Assembly (NCBI GenBank): GCA_003415625.1
Contig: PYIU01000004.1
Span: 2,604,001-2,668,000 of the forward strand
From: Aquanectria penicillioides
Lineage: Eukaryota > Ascomycota > Sordariomycetes > Hypocreales > Nectriaceae
DNA length: 64,000 nt
Reading direction: 5' to 3'
Each line of letters begins with the position of its first letter. Position 1 is the first letter of the stretch. A program made the translations under genes and the position numbers. Positions 34,188-46,106 of the stretch are shown one piece after another. The notes under the pieces are model-generated. The model was not told the origin of the DNA and searched no databases. It saw only the letters and a program-made list of their open reading frames with translations.

Positions 34188-35456
34188 TACAAAGGGAGAC
34201 GTTCTTGAAGCAGTTAGTTTACTTGTAAATACTAATAGTTTCAACGAGGGAGAATTTGGGTCTTTTGATTTCTTCAAAGTAAGATAACATGGCCCTGCAC
34301 TACTCTTCAAGGCTCATCTAATGAGCCATGGTGTTACAGTGCCTCCCGAGCTTTATCAACTTGGATTAAAAGCTGATTAGGGATTTGGTGGTGTGAGAGG
34401 CTTCATTTATAAGATTGCGAGTGAATAAATAGACTTCGTGAACCTTCTCTTGGGGCTCTCAATTAGAGCATGAGTGGATTGAGATGGCAGATCAACCCGT
34501 GCAACAACCCTCCCATGCGAGATGAACACAAGATTTTGTCTAGATTCCGTCTCCACCTCATTTGATGCGAATCAGTGCCTTATAGACCTTAATATCCTGT
34601 GTTACTCTTAACCGAGGCACAGGTAGACCGTTTGGTGTAGCAGTTAAGGGTTACCTCCGCTTTTCCGTATCATCATTACTTGAGATAGCTTGGAACTAAA
34701 AGTTTTTGCTACCAGATATGCAATAGATCTCGAGCTTCCAGGAATATTCTAAAATACCTGTTATGATAGGCTTGGTACTGGGTCGAATAGTCGAAGCCCG
34801 ACGGAGACATAGTGACTAAGGAGGATCAAAATATCATGATGATTATCTTTCTACATAATGAAATTTTGTAACTCTCGCTATTGAACATCATGGTGGTCTC
34901 CACTGTCTCTATTTGTGGCTGTTTCCGTCTCTAGCAAATCGCAATTCCTGAGATGCATTGACACAATGTTTCCAACCAGCCCTGTGTTTGCAACAAATCC
35001 ATCACACACAGATTGGATTGGGAGAGAAATTAAAATATACAAATCTACATATATTGAATGGAGAAAAAAGTTTTCGTAGTTTAACAGAAGAAAATTCGGG
35101 ATGGTTTGTGTTTGATGGATCTGAGCCCTCTATTTGGTTAGGTCGAAGTCTTGGAGGCAGCATTATGTGTTGTAAGTCCTAAACCAACTCTTCTGAGACA
35201 GGCGAGACTCGTTTAATTGGTTGGATTAAAGAATACCGTAGTAAGAGAAATTCAATAGCCACATGTGTTGTCAATGGGAGTAGAATATGATAATGGAGGT
35301 TTAACAGAACAGGGCCGGGAGGGCCGAGGTGGCAGATCTCTCGAGTCCTTGCAAAAGGATGTCCAAGTTACAAATCTGTGAAGAGGCCTTGAAACAATTT
35401 GGAAAGAAGGATGAAACGATATATTATGAATATATTCCATTTGCGCCGTCTTAAAA
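34188..35456. other. A+T-rich convergent intergenic region
   Basis: 3' flanks of the Clr5-ankyrin gene (+) and the membrane-protein gene (-). No gene recognised. A short plus frame at 34958-35182 and a tRNA-like D-arm near 34630 were considered and rejected. Confidence 0.5.
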
Positions 35457-36535
35457 TCAAATCACGTTGCTCCCCATGCTGTACCTGGTCCCCTTCCACT
35501 TGTCCCGTTGCATGCTGTCCATCCCCAGCGTCTCCGCGGGCGACGTAGGGCTCTGCAATCTCCCACCAGCTCCAAACATTGGCACAAAGTACCGTCGGCT
35601 TGGTCCTCGTTGCACTGTGTTTTCGTCGTCCGCTGGGGATAGAGGAGCCGCCGGGGCAAAGGGGGAAGCGGCCGGTCATATAACGGGATTGTCGAGTACT
35701 TATTCGGGGTAGGTGGATGTTTTGTGTCCTCGAAGAGTTCTCTACCTAATGTACTCATTGAGCTGCCAGAGTCGCCACGGGGTCGTGACGGTAGCATAGG
35801 TAGGGGTCGTTCCTCGGTTTGTTGTGGGTGTTGTTGATTCGCGGTTGGGATGGGGGTTAGGGACCGGGCAGTCACGGTAGAGCATTTCGAACCGGAAGTA
35901 TTCGGTCCAGCTCCAGGGAAGTTAGCAACTTTGTGAGTAGCAAGAGGGCTAGCAAGAGGTCCTGTCGCGCCCATAGGTGGCATGGCTGAGAGGTCTCCAA
36001 ACGAAAGGCCTGACGATTCTGACATGGAGTCGGAGCCTCGTCGCGGCATGACTCGCTTCAGGAACTCTCCATGGTGGAAGATGGAGGTCCTTATGCTGGG
36101 CAACTTGTTCTGGAAGCCGTCGCTATTGTCTGGTGAGTTAATCGCCGTGGATATTTGTCTGTCTTGTTCGTCGTTCCGAGACTGTCGGTACGCGCGATAC
36201 TCCTTGTAGGTCTTGAAGCACACAAAGACTGTGAGAGTAAGTATGATACCGGCTGCAATGGCCCCGCCTACTATTGCCCCTGTGAAGTTTGACTCTTCGG
36301 GATGGCTGTCGGACCGCGCAACAAGAGAGTTGGCTGTCCCACCTGAAAGACTTTTCAAGTTGCCGTCCCGGGTGCCTGGGTGCGTCAAGTTGGTATTTGG
36401 TTCCCCCCAAGTTCCGTCTCTCATATAAATGGGCTTGGCCTCTGTCGTATTGAGTACGGCGGCGCCCCATAGACAGAAGAGGAGACGCCTGGATGGGTAT
36501 GCTAGTTGTTGGTTGTTTGATCGATCGGCTTGCAT
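35457..36535 (-). CDS. Single-pass membrane protein, one frame break near C-terminus
   Basis: Starts at ATG 36535. A hydrophobic N-terminus (LLFCLWGAAVLNTT) looks like a signal peptide; a short lumenal or external part with candidate N-glycosylation sites (NTT, NLT, NFT) is followed by one clear membrane segment (residues about 86-107, GAIVGGAIAAGIILTLTVFV). A long cytosolic tail rich in Ser/Pro/Arg ends in RPLPPLP. The frame then becomes abnormal (Arg/Cys/Trp-rich). One frame over, the sequence from about 35650 down to a stop at 35457 reads naturally (SRRYFVPMFGAGGRLQSPTS, then a Met/Lys/Gly-rich end). One added base at the G4 run 35653-35656 (or G5 35661-35665) on the plus strand joins them to about 358 residues; as written, the frame ends at 35462 with an implausible tail. 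The layout resembles fungal wall-sensor-like or uncharacterised membrane proteins; function unknown. Confidence 0.7.
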
Positions 36536-38429
36536 CGTTCGGGAGTGGTCGTTACCACACTAATCAGCTCATACTGCTCCATGGTGATGAGGGCTCGATG
36601 GGGATATTTAAGCAATGAAGAACACGGCTTTGGTACACGGCGATGAGTACGGCGGTTGAGTTTAAGAATAGAATCGATTCGGCTACGTCGACAAAGGACC
36701 CTTGGTCAAGGAGAACAAGATCCTTTGAAAGGCCTTTCCCCAGACCCACGATATCCCAGCATCCTTTGACCTTGGCCACCTGAGCGTACGTGCTCATAAA
36801 GAACAAACATTCCAACATTGTAACGGTCCGCTCGGTTCGGGTCGACGAAAGGCTCTTCCGGTTCTATGTTCTTGTGTTTTTTTTTTCTTGTCCTCGCCCT
36901 TCCCTTTGTTTCTCGCTGTCGTGGCGCAAGAACACAAGTCTAGGGCTTTGATACCCACCAGGAGGAATATGCGACGGAGGGTGAAAGGGGAAGCGTGCAC
37001 GCTTTTTTCTTCTTCTCCTCCTCTTTTCGACTTGGGATGTTTTCCAAAATTGGGAATTTGGTTTTCGTAGGCAAGGAGAGCGGACACAGAACACGCAACA
37101 ACCAGCCAAATCCGGGGAAGAGGCGGAGAAGAGAGGGGAATTCAGGTAGATTTATGGGAGCCGAACGTTGGCCAGCGCCCGCAACTCTCGCAAGATAAGC
37201 TGAGGGTACAGAGTTTTCACTGATACGCATTTTCTTTTTACCCGCCTCGCAATGCATTGTGGGATGGTGTAACGGACGGCCTACGGGAACTGATAAAGGA
37301 CCAGCGGTATAGCGAGGGCTCATTGATGATTGGGAGAAGGCGCCTGGCTATCTATCTAATCTCCATCCCTTGACGCCATGACGGACGGCACGGGCGGGAA
37401 TCAGCTGCCGCATTTGATGCAGAAACGCTTGTCTTGGACTGACCAGAGACGTGCAGAAATGATAAGGGATTGCTGTCGGGTTTCCTGGGATGAGTGTATA
37501 AAGCAATCGTCTTGTCTGTTCAGCCGCATCTCGAATACGCGTTTTCGCAAAAGAAAGGCGCTTCCAAGTTGACCCCAGAGTTGACGATCACGACGTACAT
37601 GTGAGTACTACCAGACAGCGTCGGTCAATGACGCTGTTCACCTCATGCCTCAGGATCCTTGTCTCGCCTGATGCCCCTTCTCTCTCTCTCTGGCTCTCCG
37701 CTCCCGAGGCAGTCGGCTTCCCTAGATTGGCGACGGACCGGATCAAGGGCCCCAACGGGGCCATCACGAACCAATTTGGATCTCATGAGCCACTTTCAAC
37801 CCAAATGTTCGATTTACCGTGGGTTCTCAGACACGGCGGATTTGGAATTACCCATGTCGCCAGTGGCACAGGTTGTGCCCCCCCCTCTTTCGACCGTCTG
37901 ACCCTTGCTCGTCGATCGTATCCCGGCGCCGAGAACAACTGGGCAGACGAGTGCATATCGACAGCAACAACAAAGATGGGAGCCCTGCACCGGATCACCC
38001 TTCCGCATCCAGACCCCGGAAGAAACCCCCACGGCCAAGAGTGAGGCCTTGGTTTGGATTGATGCACCATCTCCCGCCGCCACATGCAGCGGCACCGGTC
38101 TCACTCCAGGCGTCAGGCTCTCTGATAGCCATTTACATTGCCTCTACATATTATGAACCATATTTCCATACTAAAGGAAGCTACTGCAAGGGATGATGGA
38201 CCTTCTCCAACGTCCGGGAAGACGAGAGTCGGCCATCGGAAACGGAGCTACGTCCAACTAGTTCGTTTTGGGCTGCCTTGGCGCTCCCAGCTCCTCATGC
38301 CCGAGCGATTTACCTCTGGTCTAATTGACCGAGGCTAAGGAAATCGGGATCTTGGGAGGCAGCGGACGGGCTCATCCAAACGGGCAACGGACATGGAACT
38401 GGGGCCTTTGGGGAAATGGTTCCATGTTC

Positions 38430-38455
38430 AAGCCTGAAGCCTGAAGCCTGAAGCC
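38430..38455. repeat. AAGCCTG heptamer repeat
   Basis: Three perfect tandem copies plus a partial copy of AAGCCTG. Confidence 0.85.
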
Positions 38456-39061
38456 CCAGCCGGTGTTGGCTGAGAGATATATTCCCAAGTAGAGCGGCGG
38501 GCCCCGTTGCGGCCGCTGGCGACTCGCGTTGAGATCTGATCTGTCCCATCACCTCGCAATGTTCAAAGAGCGATTGTGGACATGACATATTAATATCTGT
38601 CTGTATCTTTGAGCCCACACCGCTTTGGTGGGGCGGTGCCTCGCAGTGCCGGCGCACTATTCGCTCTGGCCCATGGACCGCAGCTCCTCGCATAGCACAC
38701 CCTGGGCAGTGAAGGGGCCCCCCTCCCATGTCCCCAGTTTGCTGCTGCTCACGATCCAAACAGCATCTTTGTTGAATGTGATAGTTCTTCGGGATCGTTG
38801 GTGTTGATTCGCTGCCCGGCCCGATGCCCACTGTACTGAATGTACGGAGCAACGTCCCGAGAGCTCCTTGTCCAATCTGTATCCATATCGAACCTTGTGT
38901 GGGGATGGCAACATGCAGCTCAGTCCCGCCATGACCGGACTTTATTCCACCGGGGTTTCATCTCCGGGTGGATGGTGGCAGAACATCTAGAAGATGCACA
39001 TCGCAAGCCATGGGCTTCGCCCCGGCTCAGCCGGTGAGATCTCTGGCTGCGCAGGTACGGC

Positions 39062-39084
39062 GGGAGGGAGGGAGGGAGGGAGGG
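39062..39084 (+). repeat. GGGA repeat, G-quadruplex-capable
   Basis: Tandem GGGA units give six runs of three G separated by single A, on the plus strand. Such spacing is the classic form able to fold as a G-quadruplex in single-stranded DNA or RNA. Confidence 0.85.
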
Positions 39085-40288
39085 TGGTTGGTATTAACCC
39101 GGACCAACCTGTTTTCTTTACGCAGAGCAAGCAGAATGAACACTGTGCAGTTAGTTGTTTACGACCTCCTTGCTCAAGAGAGTTGAACTTTGCACCATAG
39201 GCGTTAGTTCGAGGCTCACCTAGCAATGAAATAGGGTTCAGTGGCATTTCGGGCTCGTGCGGAAGCAATGCTTGAGCGGAAGGGGAGGGGTGGAGCGGCC
39301 ACGCCTCGAGGCAAAGGGCTTTGTCTTGGATATTGCCCATGAAGGCGCCCAATGTCCATGTTGATGACATACTCAATGGGCCTGGCCCGGCATCAGCATG
39401 GGGGTCCCGTCCCCCTTCAAGATGCGTACGAGCCCAGGGCTTGCCATAGATCGTCTTTGAATCAGCCCACCAGCAATTTGATTCGAGGGAGAGTATGGGG
39501 TAGATGCGTTCCTCGTCAGCAGCTTGTGCTTCCCCAGTGTCCTCCATGAGCCCCAGCTGTGCGAAACCAGCCCCGGCATCCATCGTCCCCATTTCAAGTT
39601 GCCAACTCTGGGATCTTCGTTTTCCCGGAGTTCCTGCCTGGGTCGTCTGGACCGGGTAGGGCCGTCATCGTGGTGGTCCCGGCGTCCAGGCGACGGAGAC
39701 TAGGGGCTCTTGGGTTGGCATCAGCCTAAAGACCCAAGCCGTTACTCTACTGTGTAAGCCGCTGACACCATGTTTAGAAGGTCTGGCACGGGCCCTTGAA
39801 TCGGTTTACAGGCGCAACGTCGAAATGAGAGTCAGAGAACCCACTTGAAAACAATAAAAAAGTGTCATGCTCACCTGCTGGGGGGCGGGGGCAGAAGCTC
39901 ATGGCCATGATCGACATTGCTGTGTCTCAGCCCTTCAGCGTTGACGCCGGGGGGGCGGACGGACGGGCGTTGCAGTGAGCGGCATACCGCTCTGGGCATC
40001 CCTGGAGCAAACACGAATCTGGCAGCGTCACCCTGTATTTGCAGCACTGCGACATGGCCAGCTCAGCTCACATTGTGAAGCAAATCGGATGGAGCGAGCA
40101 GAACCCTGGAGCATCCTGGAGCATTCAGGGACAGCTACCGTTACCTCAAATCAGTCTGGACGACTGACTGCCAAGGAAAGTGTGGTGGTGGTCTACGTAT
40201 GGCCCGGACCATAGGCCCCATAACCGCCATTTCTCCGAACTGAGCCCTGACTGTAGCCGGTGGTTTGGTAGAGTTCGCCACAGACCAA

Positions 40289-40327
40289 GACGGGCGACCA
40301 GACGGGCGACCAGACGGGCGACCAGAC
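40289..40327. repeat. 12-bp tandem repeat GACGGGCGACCA
   Basis: Three perfect tandem copies (40289, 40301, 40313) followed by GAC. There are no spacers, so this is not a CRISPR array. Confidence 0.9.
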
Positions 40328-40613
40328 AATCAGTCCTATAGGTAGCGCGCTCGAGGTACGGTATCCCGTACCCTTAGCGTCGCTCGCGAGGCAAGAATGC
40401 CCGGGCTGACTCGTGAAAGCAAGGTGTTGCGCATTTTCGTCTTGCGGCCAGAGGAGTGAGTTGAGTGAGTGCCGACCGCCGCTGGACGCTGAGTGCCGCA
40501 AGTACAGTGCGTGTGCGTCCATGAGCTAAGGCTAGTAGGCGATGCTAGCTCCCCCTTGGGCGTCGGGCTGGGATGGGACCTGTCGGGAGAAACAGGCGTG
40601 TACAGCCGCGAGG

Positions 40614-40640
40614 CACCGACACCGACACCGACACCGACAC
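40614..40640. repeat. CACCGA hexamer repeat
   Basis: Four perfect CACCGA copies followed by a degenerate copy. Confidence 0.9.
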
Positions 40641-43535
40641 CAACAGCTGGCGTCGTCGTGTAGTATGGAAGCATGGAGCATGTAGTCGGTATGGATGGAT
40701 GAGAGGACGGACTGGCTGGCTGTCTGGCTGTCTGGCTGGCTGACCGGCCGGGCTCGTTCGCTCGCTCGCTCGCTCACCCAACTCCAGCCTGGACGGCCAG
40801 CAACTCCAGCTCCAGTTCCAGCCGGCTGCATCGAGCTCTGGCAGCCCACCTCTCCACTCCAAACGTCGAGCAGCTCGTGCCAACATGTGAGAGAAGGACC
40901 ACCCACTACCACCACCACCACATCGCATGGCTCGCAAAGGTCCTGCTCGAGGCCCCTCCGTCACCCGTGAGCGCCAGGCCGCCCCCTCCCCTGTCGACTC
41001 GTGGGTGCGAGTGGGGGTCCGACATGGCGTTCCATGCGAGTGCTTGGGAGGCGGCGTCAACGCCCCACCCACTCCGTACTCGGTACGCATCATCGACCAT
41101 GGCGTCCAGTCCTGTCACTGGAGCGTTTGGCTTGGTTGGATGTCTCTACATATGCCACTAAAATAAGCATCTGTAGCCAGGGGGATCGTTTTTCCCTGCT
41201 TGTGCCGGCTGCTGCATGTTTTGATATTTGATTCTTCTAATGGAAATATCAATCGACAGAAGGCGTTGGCTCTAATCATGATTTGCGATGAGGAAACTCT
41301 CTTATGTCATAGCTGTTCCGAGGCTGTGACGAGCGAGCTGCGCTGTGCAGGAAGTACATTTTTTGCATGCTAGTATATCGAACGGGCCTCGGATACACGT
41401 ATGTTGGCCAACATTGCTATCGGTGTCGCATGACCGCGTCCAATAGTCCCGCTCGTCAAATGAAGACTGTGTGAAGGTTGACAAGGAACAGGTCCCATCC
41501 AGGCTCTCCAGGATTGTGGGGCCTAGTCACCCAAGGCGGGTTCAGATTGGGCAGCCTCGTGAGCCTACCACACGAGCGAAGGATCCAAAACTTGGGGCGG
41601 TGATCGCGATCGTCTCGCCTCCAAATGGGCTGGTAGCCAACCCAGTTTTGATTTATGCTGTGGGTGGTGCGGTGGCGATTGAGATGGCCGAATTGAACCC
41701 GGGGGCGTTCGTTCCCGTTTGGGCTTCATATAGAAACGCTCGAGGACCTCGTCGACCATGGGTCGAGGTCGGACAAGTTTGCCGGCCAAGCGCGCAAGGG
41801 ACATGCATAACACTTGTTCGAATCCAAGGATGGTTTGGACTTAGAAACGTGTCGTCAAGGAGAGACAAGTCGATGGATTGTCATGCCACAGCTGGCCTTC
41901 TCCCTTGCTCTCATGTCGTTCTTCCAAGCATCTGGCAACTTGGACCAGGCCAGCCCAGGCTGGACCAAGGCTCGACTTAGAGGGACGGAGCCGCAGCCGC
42001 AGCCGCACCTCTCCCAATGCTCGGGAAGTACCATGGCTGTACCGGCGACCTGGCCGCGACAGCAGGCCTGCAGCTTGATCTCGACGGTGGCGGGCAGCCA
42101 TCACAAGCGACCTTTCCCATTCGAACGGCAGGCTGCAAGTCCCTGTACATCTGAACAGACGTCTACCGCACCAACGCAGCCGAGGAAGGGTACTTCATTT
42201 TCCAGCGAGAAACTGCAACTGTTGCGAGGAGCCAGCACACAACAGCTCAGAGAAGCGGGGATATGGCGATATCTGAGGCTCGGCGCCGCCATTTTCTTTG
42301 ACAGGAACGAGCCCTCAAGGGCGGGTTCAATCTGAGAAGCGCCCGTTGAGCCTCGCTTGTCCCGAGAGTACTTGCATCCCCAGGCAAGCAGCACACTCGA
42401 CAATGTACCCGGAAACCGTGCCGTGTGGGATGCATGTGGCGTTCGGCCAGATGGCCCCGCCATCCAGCTTACCCTTGGGACAAGCCAGGGCAGCCCCGGT
42501 TCGAGCCCTTGCTCGTGGGGCCAGCAGAGAGGGTTCCCTAGATGCAGCGTCCCCTCGGACAAGACTCTTTGGATTGAACCCCCAACCCCCATTTCCGTTT
42601 CTGTTTCCGCGAGACAGGACTATGCTGAGGCAAAATTGTCGCCGATGAGACAGCCTGGTTGTCGATGAGGACCCGCGATGCAGGAGGGGTCCCCACAGGC
42701 GGGCCGTCCGACTTCGCTGATGAGGCGAAATAATAATCCCTTGGTTCATCGTGACCCGTACAAACTCGCCACGGACGACATTGTGCCGAGGCGCTGGCAG
42801 CTTGATCCCACACGACAGTCCGGCCGGACGCATGAGCTGGAGCGTCCGGCACTGGCACTGAGCAGCGCTGGGTGGTTCGGGGCGGCGCAGGAACAAGAAA
42901 TATGAGCCAAGCCACACGACTCGACATGACATGCGTGGATGAAGGACTGAACGGTTTGGCCGGCCAAGGCGGTCGACCGTTCTGTCATGGTCAGAGGGGA
43001 AAGTACCGTGGCCAAGACAGCTTATACCGGTACAAAGCTGAGCAAAGACAACCCGTCTCAGACGGTGGTATGGAGGAGCATTTGAGTCTCGGCGGGAATA
43101 GACAGGCTACTTGGAGGATGGCGTCCCCACTGCCACACGGTTAGGGGCCCACTTACACGGCGCTGGCGCGCGTATCGTCTATGGTACCGTGGTCCGAGAT
43201 CCTCGACAGCGGCCTCCTCGTCGTCATACCTGGAGACGAGGGCAGGCTGGAAGCATGGCCTGGACAGGGATACTGAGGTGCTGGTCGCCATGGCCCATGG
43301 ACCAGAGGCTCGGAGACCAGGGCCTAGGGCCCCTCGACCGAGAACGAACAGGCCAGACCCAGACGCTTCAATTCAGTAGCTGCGGTGGCCGACGCCCTGA
43401 GTTTGGCGCGTGGGTCCAAGGACGCTATCACAGACGGTCTTTGCCCGAAGGACCGAAGAGGAGAAGAGCCAGTCATGTCATTGGCGTTCGTCAGCCCATC
43501 GAGCGACTTTGTTGTGCGTCGAGGTGGATTGTGGG

Positions 43536-43606
43536 ATGGGGATGGATGGGGATGGATGGGGATGTGGACGGGGACGGGGGATGTGGACGGGATGTGGAAA
43601 AGCAAC
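43536..43606. repeat. GGAT/GGGGATGT-type degenerate minisatellite
   Basis: A G-rich tract made of GGATGGGGAT copies that changes into GGGGATGTGGAC-type copies. The plus strand is strongly purine/G-rich. Confidence 0.75.
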
Positions 43607-44124
43607 AACGACATCAGCGAAGGCGGAGGCTCCAGGTGGCTGGTGGACTATGGACTGTGGACTATGGATGCCGGCTGGTCGGGGGGGCCTGTTATTTGTG
43701 TAACGCTCTCCCACTCGGTCTAACTGCAAGGTGATGAGTGGATGGACGGGCAGCGCGGGATGATGACGATGACGGAGTTGGCCCTGGCCTGGTGTTGCAC
43801 ATGAGAGGTTACCGCCGTAGGCGAGTCGGTAAATTTTTATTTCCTAGGTGTCCTCCACTTCCCTCTGGCGCTCAGCACTTGTCAGACCTGGAAGCTGACT
43901 GGGCAGCAACCGAAGGACCGGGCAACTAAAGAGTTGGTGTGTTCGGCAGCCGGCGTACGGCGCTGGGGAGGAGAGGGGGGGGGGGTTGCCAGAACGCTGG
44001 AAAGACCGCTGAAAGAGCCCTGGCCGCCGGGCCCGTGGACACTCGGCTTGGGAAGGGAACCCCCCAGGTGCAGTTCCCCAAGGCCCCAGGCCCTGGAAGA
44101 AGCACATGTGGTGGTCTACTCCGT

Positions 44125-44160
44125 ATGGAGAGGCCAATGGAGAGGCCAATGGAGAGGCCC
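44125..44160. repeat. 12-bp tandem repeat ATGGAGAGGCCA
   Basis: Three tandem copies, the last with a single terminal difference. Confidence 0.88.
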
Positions 44161-45128
44161 TTGGAGCTGCTGGAGTTGAATCTGTGGAGGTTCCACGGAC
44201 AGTCCCTGTCAAGACGGGCATGCTCCCCCACTGTGGCCTCCACTCAGAGCCGGGCCTGGCAAGCTACCCATGTTTGGGTGTAATAGGTGCGGAGGTACCG
44301 TAACTGTCGAAGTGGAAGAAGAACTGGAAGTGGAAGTGGAAATGGACAAGGATGTTGAGTGTAAGCAGGACGAGTCAAGGCGGCGGCGCGCGCGCCCACT
44401 CAACCTAACAATGGTGTGTGTGTGTCTCGTCTCGGTGGACACGAATAGTCTGAGTCTCAAGAGCCAAGTTAACTCAATGTTGCCGGTGAGAAAAGGGATG
44501 GGCAATCACTATGTCATCCTTTTTTTGTTCTTCTTCGTGGCCTGTCTGTTGCTTCCGTAGCTTCCCCCATCCCGTCCCCTCTCCCCCCCGTCCCTAGGGC
44601 ACACAGGCTCTGGGGTGTACGTGCGTACATACATACGCACATAGTAGTATAACATGGTTGAAGAATGGATTGTCCCTGTATCCATCGCGTGCAGGACCTC
44701 ATCCCCCAGTCCCTCTTTTTTTTCTCCATGCCCATCCCATCACATCCCAGGTTTTCCAATTTACCCACTTGCTCCTCTTCACTCCTCACGTCTCACTCCA
44801 TTCCCCAGTGGCGTTGTGGATGCGATTGCTGCATCGGCTCGCTTTCACACGATTCTTTGCCGGATCTAACGACGGGCCCGAACTCCAAAGTCGTCATGGT
44901 CCAGCGCCGGCCACGGCGACGGTGGCCAGTGACAGTTCACAGCGCCCTAGTTTACAATCTCCAGTATACATACCTAGGGACGTAGTACGTAGCACAAGCC
45001 TAGCCGATCGGACGTTGACGGAGCCCATGGCGGCGTCGAGGAGCATTCAAGGTGAAAGTCAATGTGTTGGTGGTGTGTGAGTAATAACTGAGAGAGTGAC
45101 CTTGAGCACTAACAAGACCCAACGAACG

Positions 45129-45918
45129 CCCCCCCCCCCCCGCCACCAAGCCTGCAAACGAGTCCTCGGCTTTTCCTCCATCCATGCTTTGCTTTCCCCC
45201 GTTCCCCTCCGCCTCGTTCCCCTCCACCCTCCACTTTAACCCTCCACTTCGACCGCCCCCTCGCCGCGTTCCTCTTCTTCCTAGCTTTTATCCTCCCGTT
45301 GTCTTTCCCTCACTGCTACTCGACCGACACTTTTTTTTTTCTGGAGTGGACGCACAACATCCGAGAATCGGCAGTCTCGTGCCCTCTAGTTGCCGCCTCT
45401 CCTCTCTCCTCTCCAACTCTAAGAAGCATTGCGACACTCCAATATCGCAAGCACAAATACTCTTCCCCTCCAGGGTCCTCCGTCTCTCGCACACTACCGA
45501 CCTACCGCACAACCGCACCCGGTTCTGGGTGCTGCATCGTTGAAACGGAGCAAGGTACTCGCGGAGGCACGCACGGGTACCCACCAAGTACAGCGCCTTT
45601 AGCGGGCGGCCCCACTGTACACCAACAACCCACCCCTCAACGAAGCGCCGACCAGCACCAAAGCAGCAGCGCATCGCCGCCGCGACGGGCGCGGTACACG
45701 CTCACACTCGCAACTGGGAGGCCAAGCCCTGTACTGCGAGACGGCAGACAGACGCAACCCAGTTGCAGCGTAGGTGCAGTGCAGCGCAGCGCAGCACACG
45801 CTGCGCCAAAGGTACCTCGTCCAGGCAGAGTCACACAGTCACACCTGGCCCCTACCGCAGAGGTACAATAGCACCCGGGTGCCCTTCTACTGCACCCTTG
45901 CCCCCCCCCCCCCCCCCC
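45129..45918 (+). promoter_or_regulatory. Pyrimidine-rich areA upstream region with C13 and C18 tracts
   Basis: About 0.8 kb of C/T-rich plus-strand DNA ends some 190 bp before the areA ATG. It contains uninterrupted C13 (45129-45141) and C18 (45901-45918) runs. Long pyrimidine-rich leaders are usual for fungal regulatory genes including areA orthologues. The long C runs are the least certain positions in the window. Confidence 0.5.
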
Positions 45919-46106
45919 TCTATACCGACCCTCCGACCCTCCGACCCTCCAACTCATCGCCCATACCCTCCCATACAACCCTTCTGTGCCTACCCTCCCA
46001 GAAAAAACCGAAAACCCACCTTGTCCAAGCGTGGGGGGACCATTCCCTCTCTAGTGTCCCAGTCAGCCTCTCACTCACCCTTTCCCTCTCTCTTGCTCCC
46101 TCCACC

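Larger units (their letters stand above)
36536..46106. other. 9.6-kb GC-rich stretch without recognised gene, upstream of areA
   Basis: No convincing gene in 9.6 kb, the longest such stretch in the window. Dozens of frames of 60-207 codons overlap on all strands, rich in Pro/Gly/Arg/Trp/Ser, with no motif I recognise. Minisatellites are concentrated here (see separate entries at 38430, 39062, 40289, 40614, 43536 and 44125), along with CTGGCTGT and CGCT repeats near 40716-40776. From about 45150 the plus strand becomes strongly C/T-rich, as expected for a long areA leader; it contains C13 at 45129-45141 and C18 at 45901-45918. The region may hold distal regulatory sequence for areA, non-coding RNAs or fast-evolving orphan genes; none can be shown from sequence alone. 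Confidence 0.5.

Noticed and set aside
34622..34672. tRNA-like D-arm sequence
   Set aside because: No anticodon arm, T-arm or acceptor stem can be drawn around it.
40289..40327. CRISPR-like short tandem repeat
   Set aside because: Repeats are contiguous with no spacers and the genome is eukaryotic; it is a minisatellite.
42327..42932. 201-codon minus frame as a gene
   Set aside because: Starts and ends within overlapping frames of equal length, with no recognisable motif or splice evidence.
38987..43734. Open frames of 160-207 codons as genes in the region upstream of areA
   Set aside because: They overlap in several frames and both strands, contain minisatellites and show no domain.
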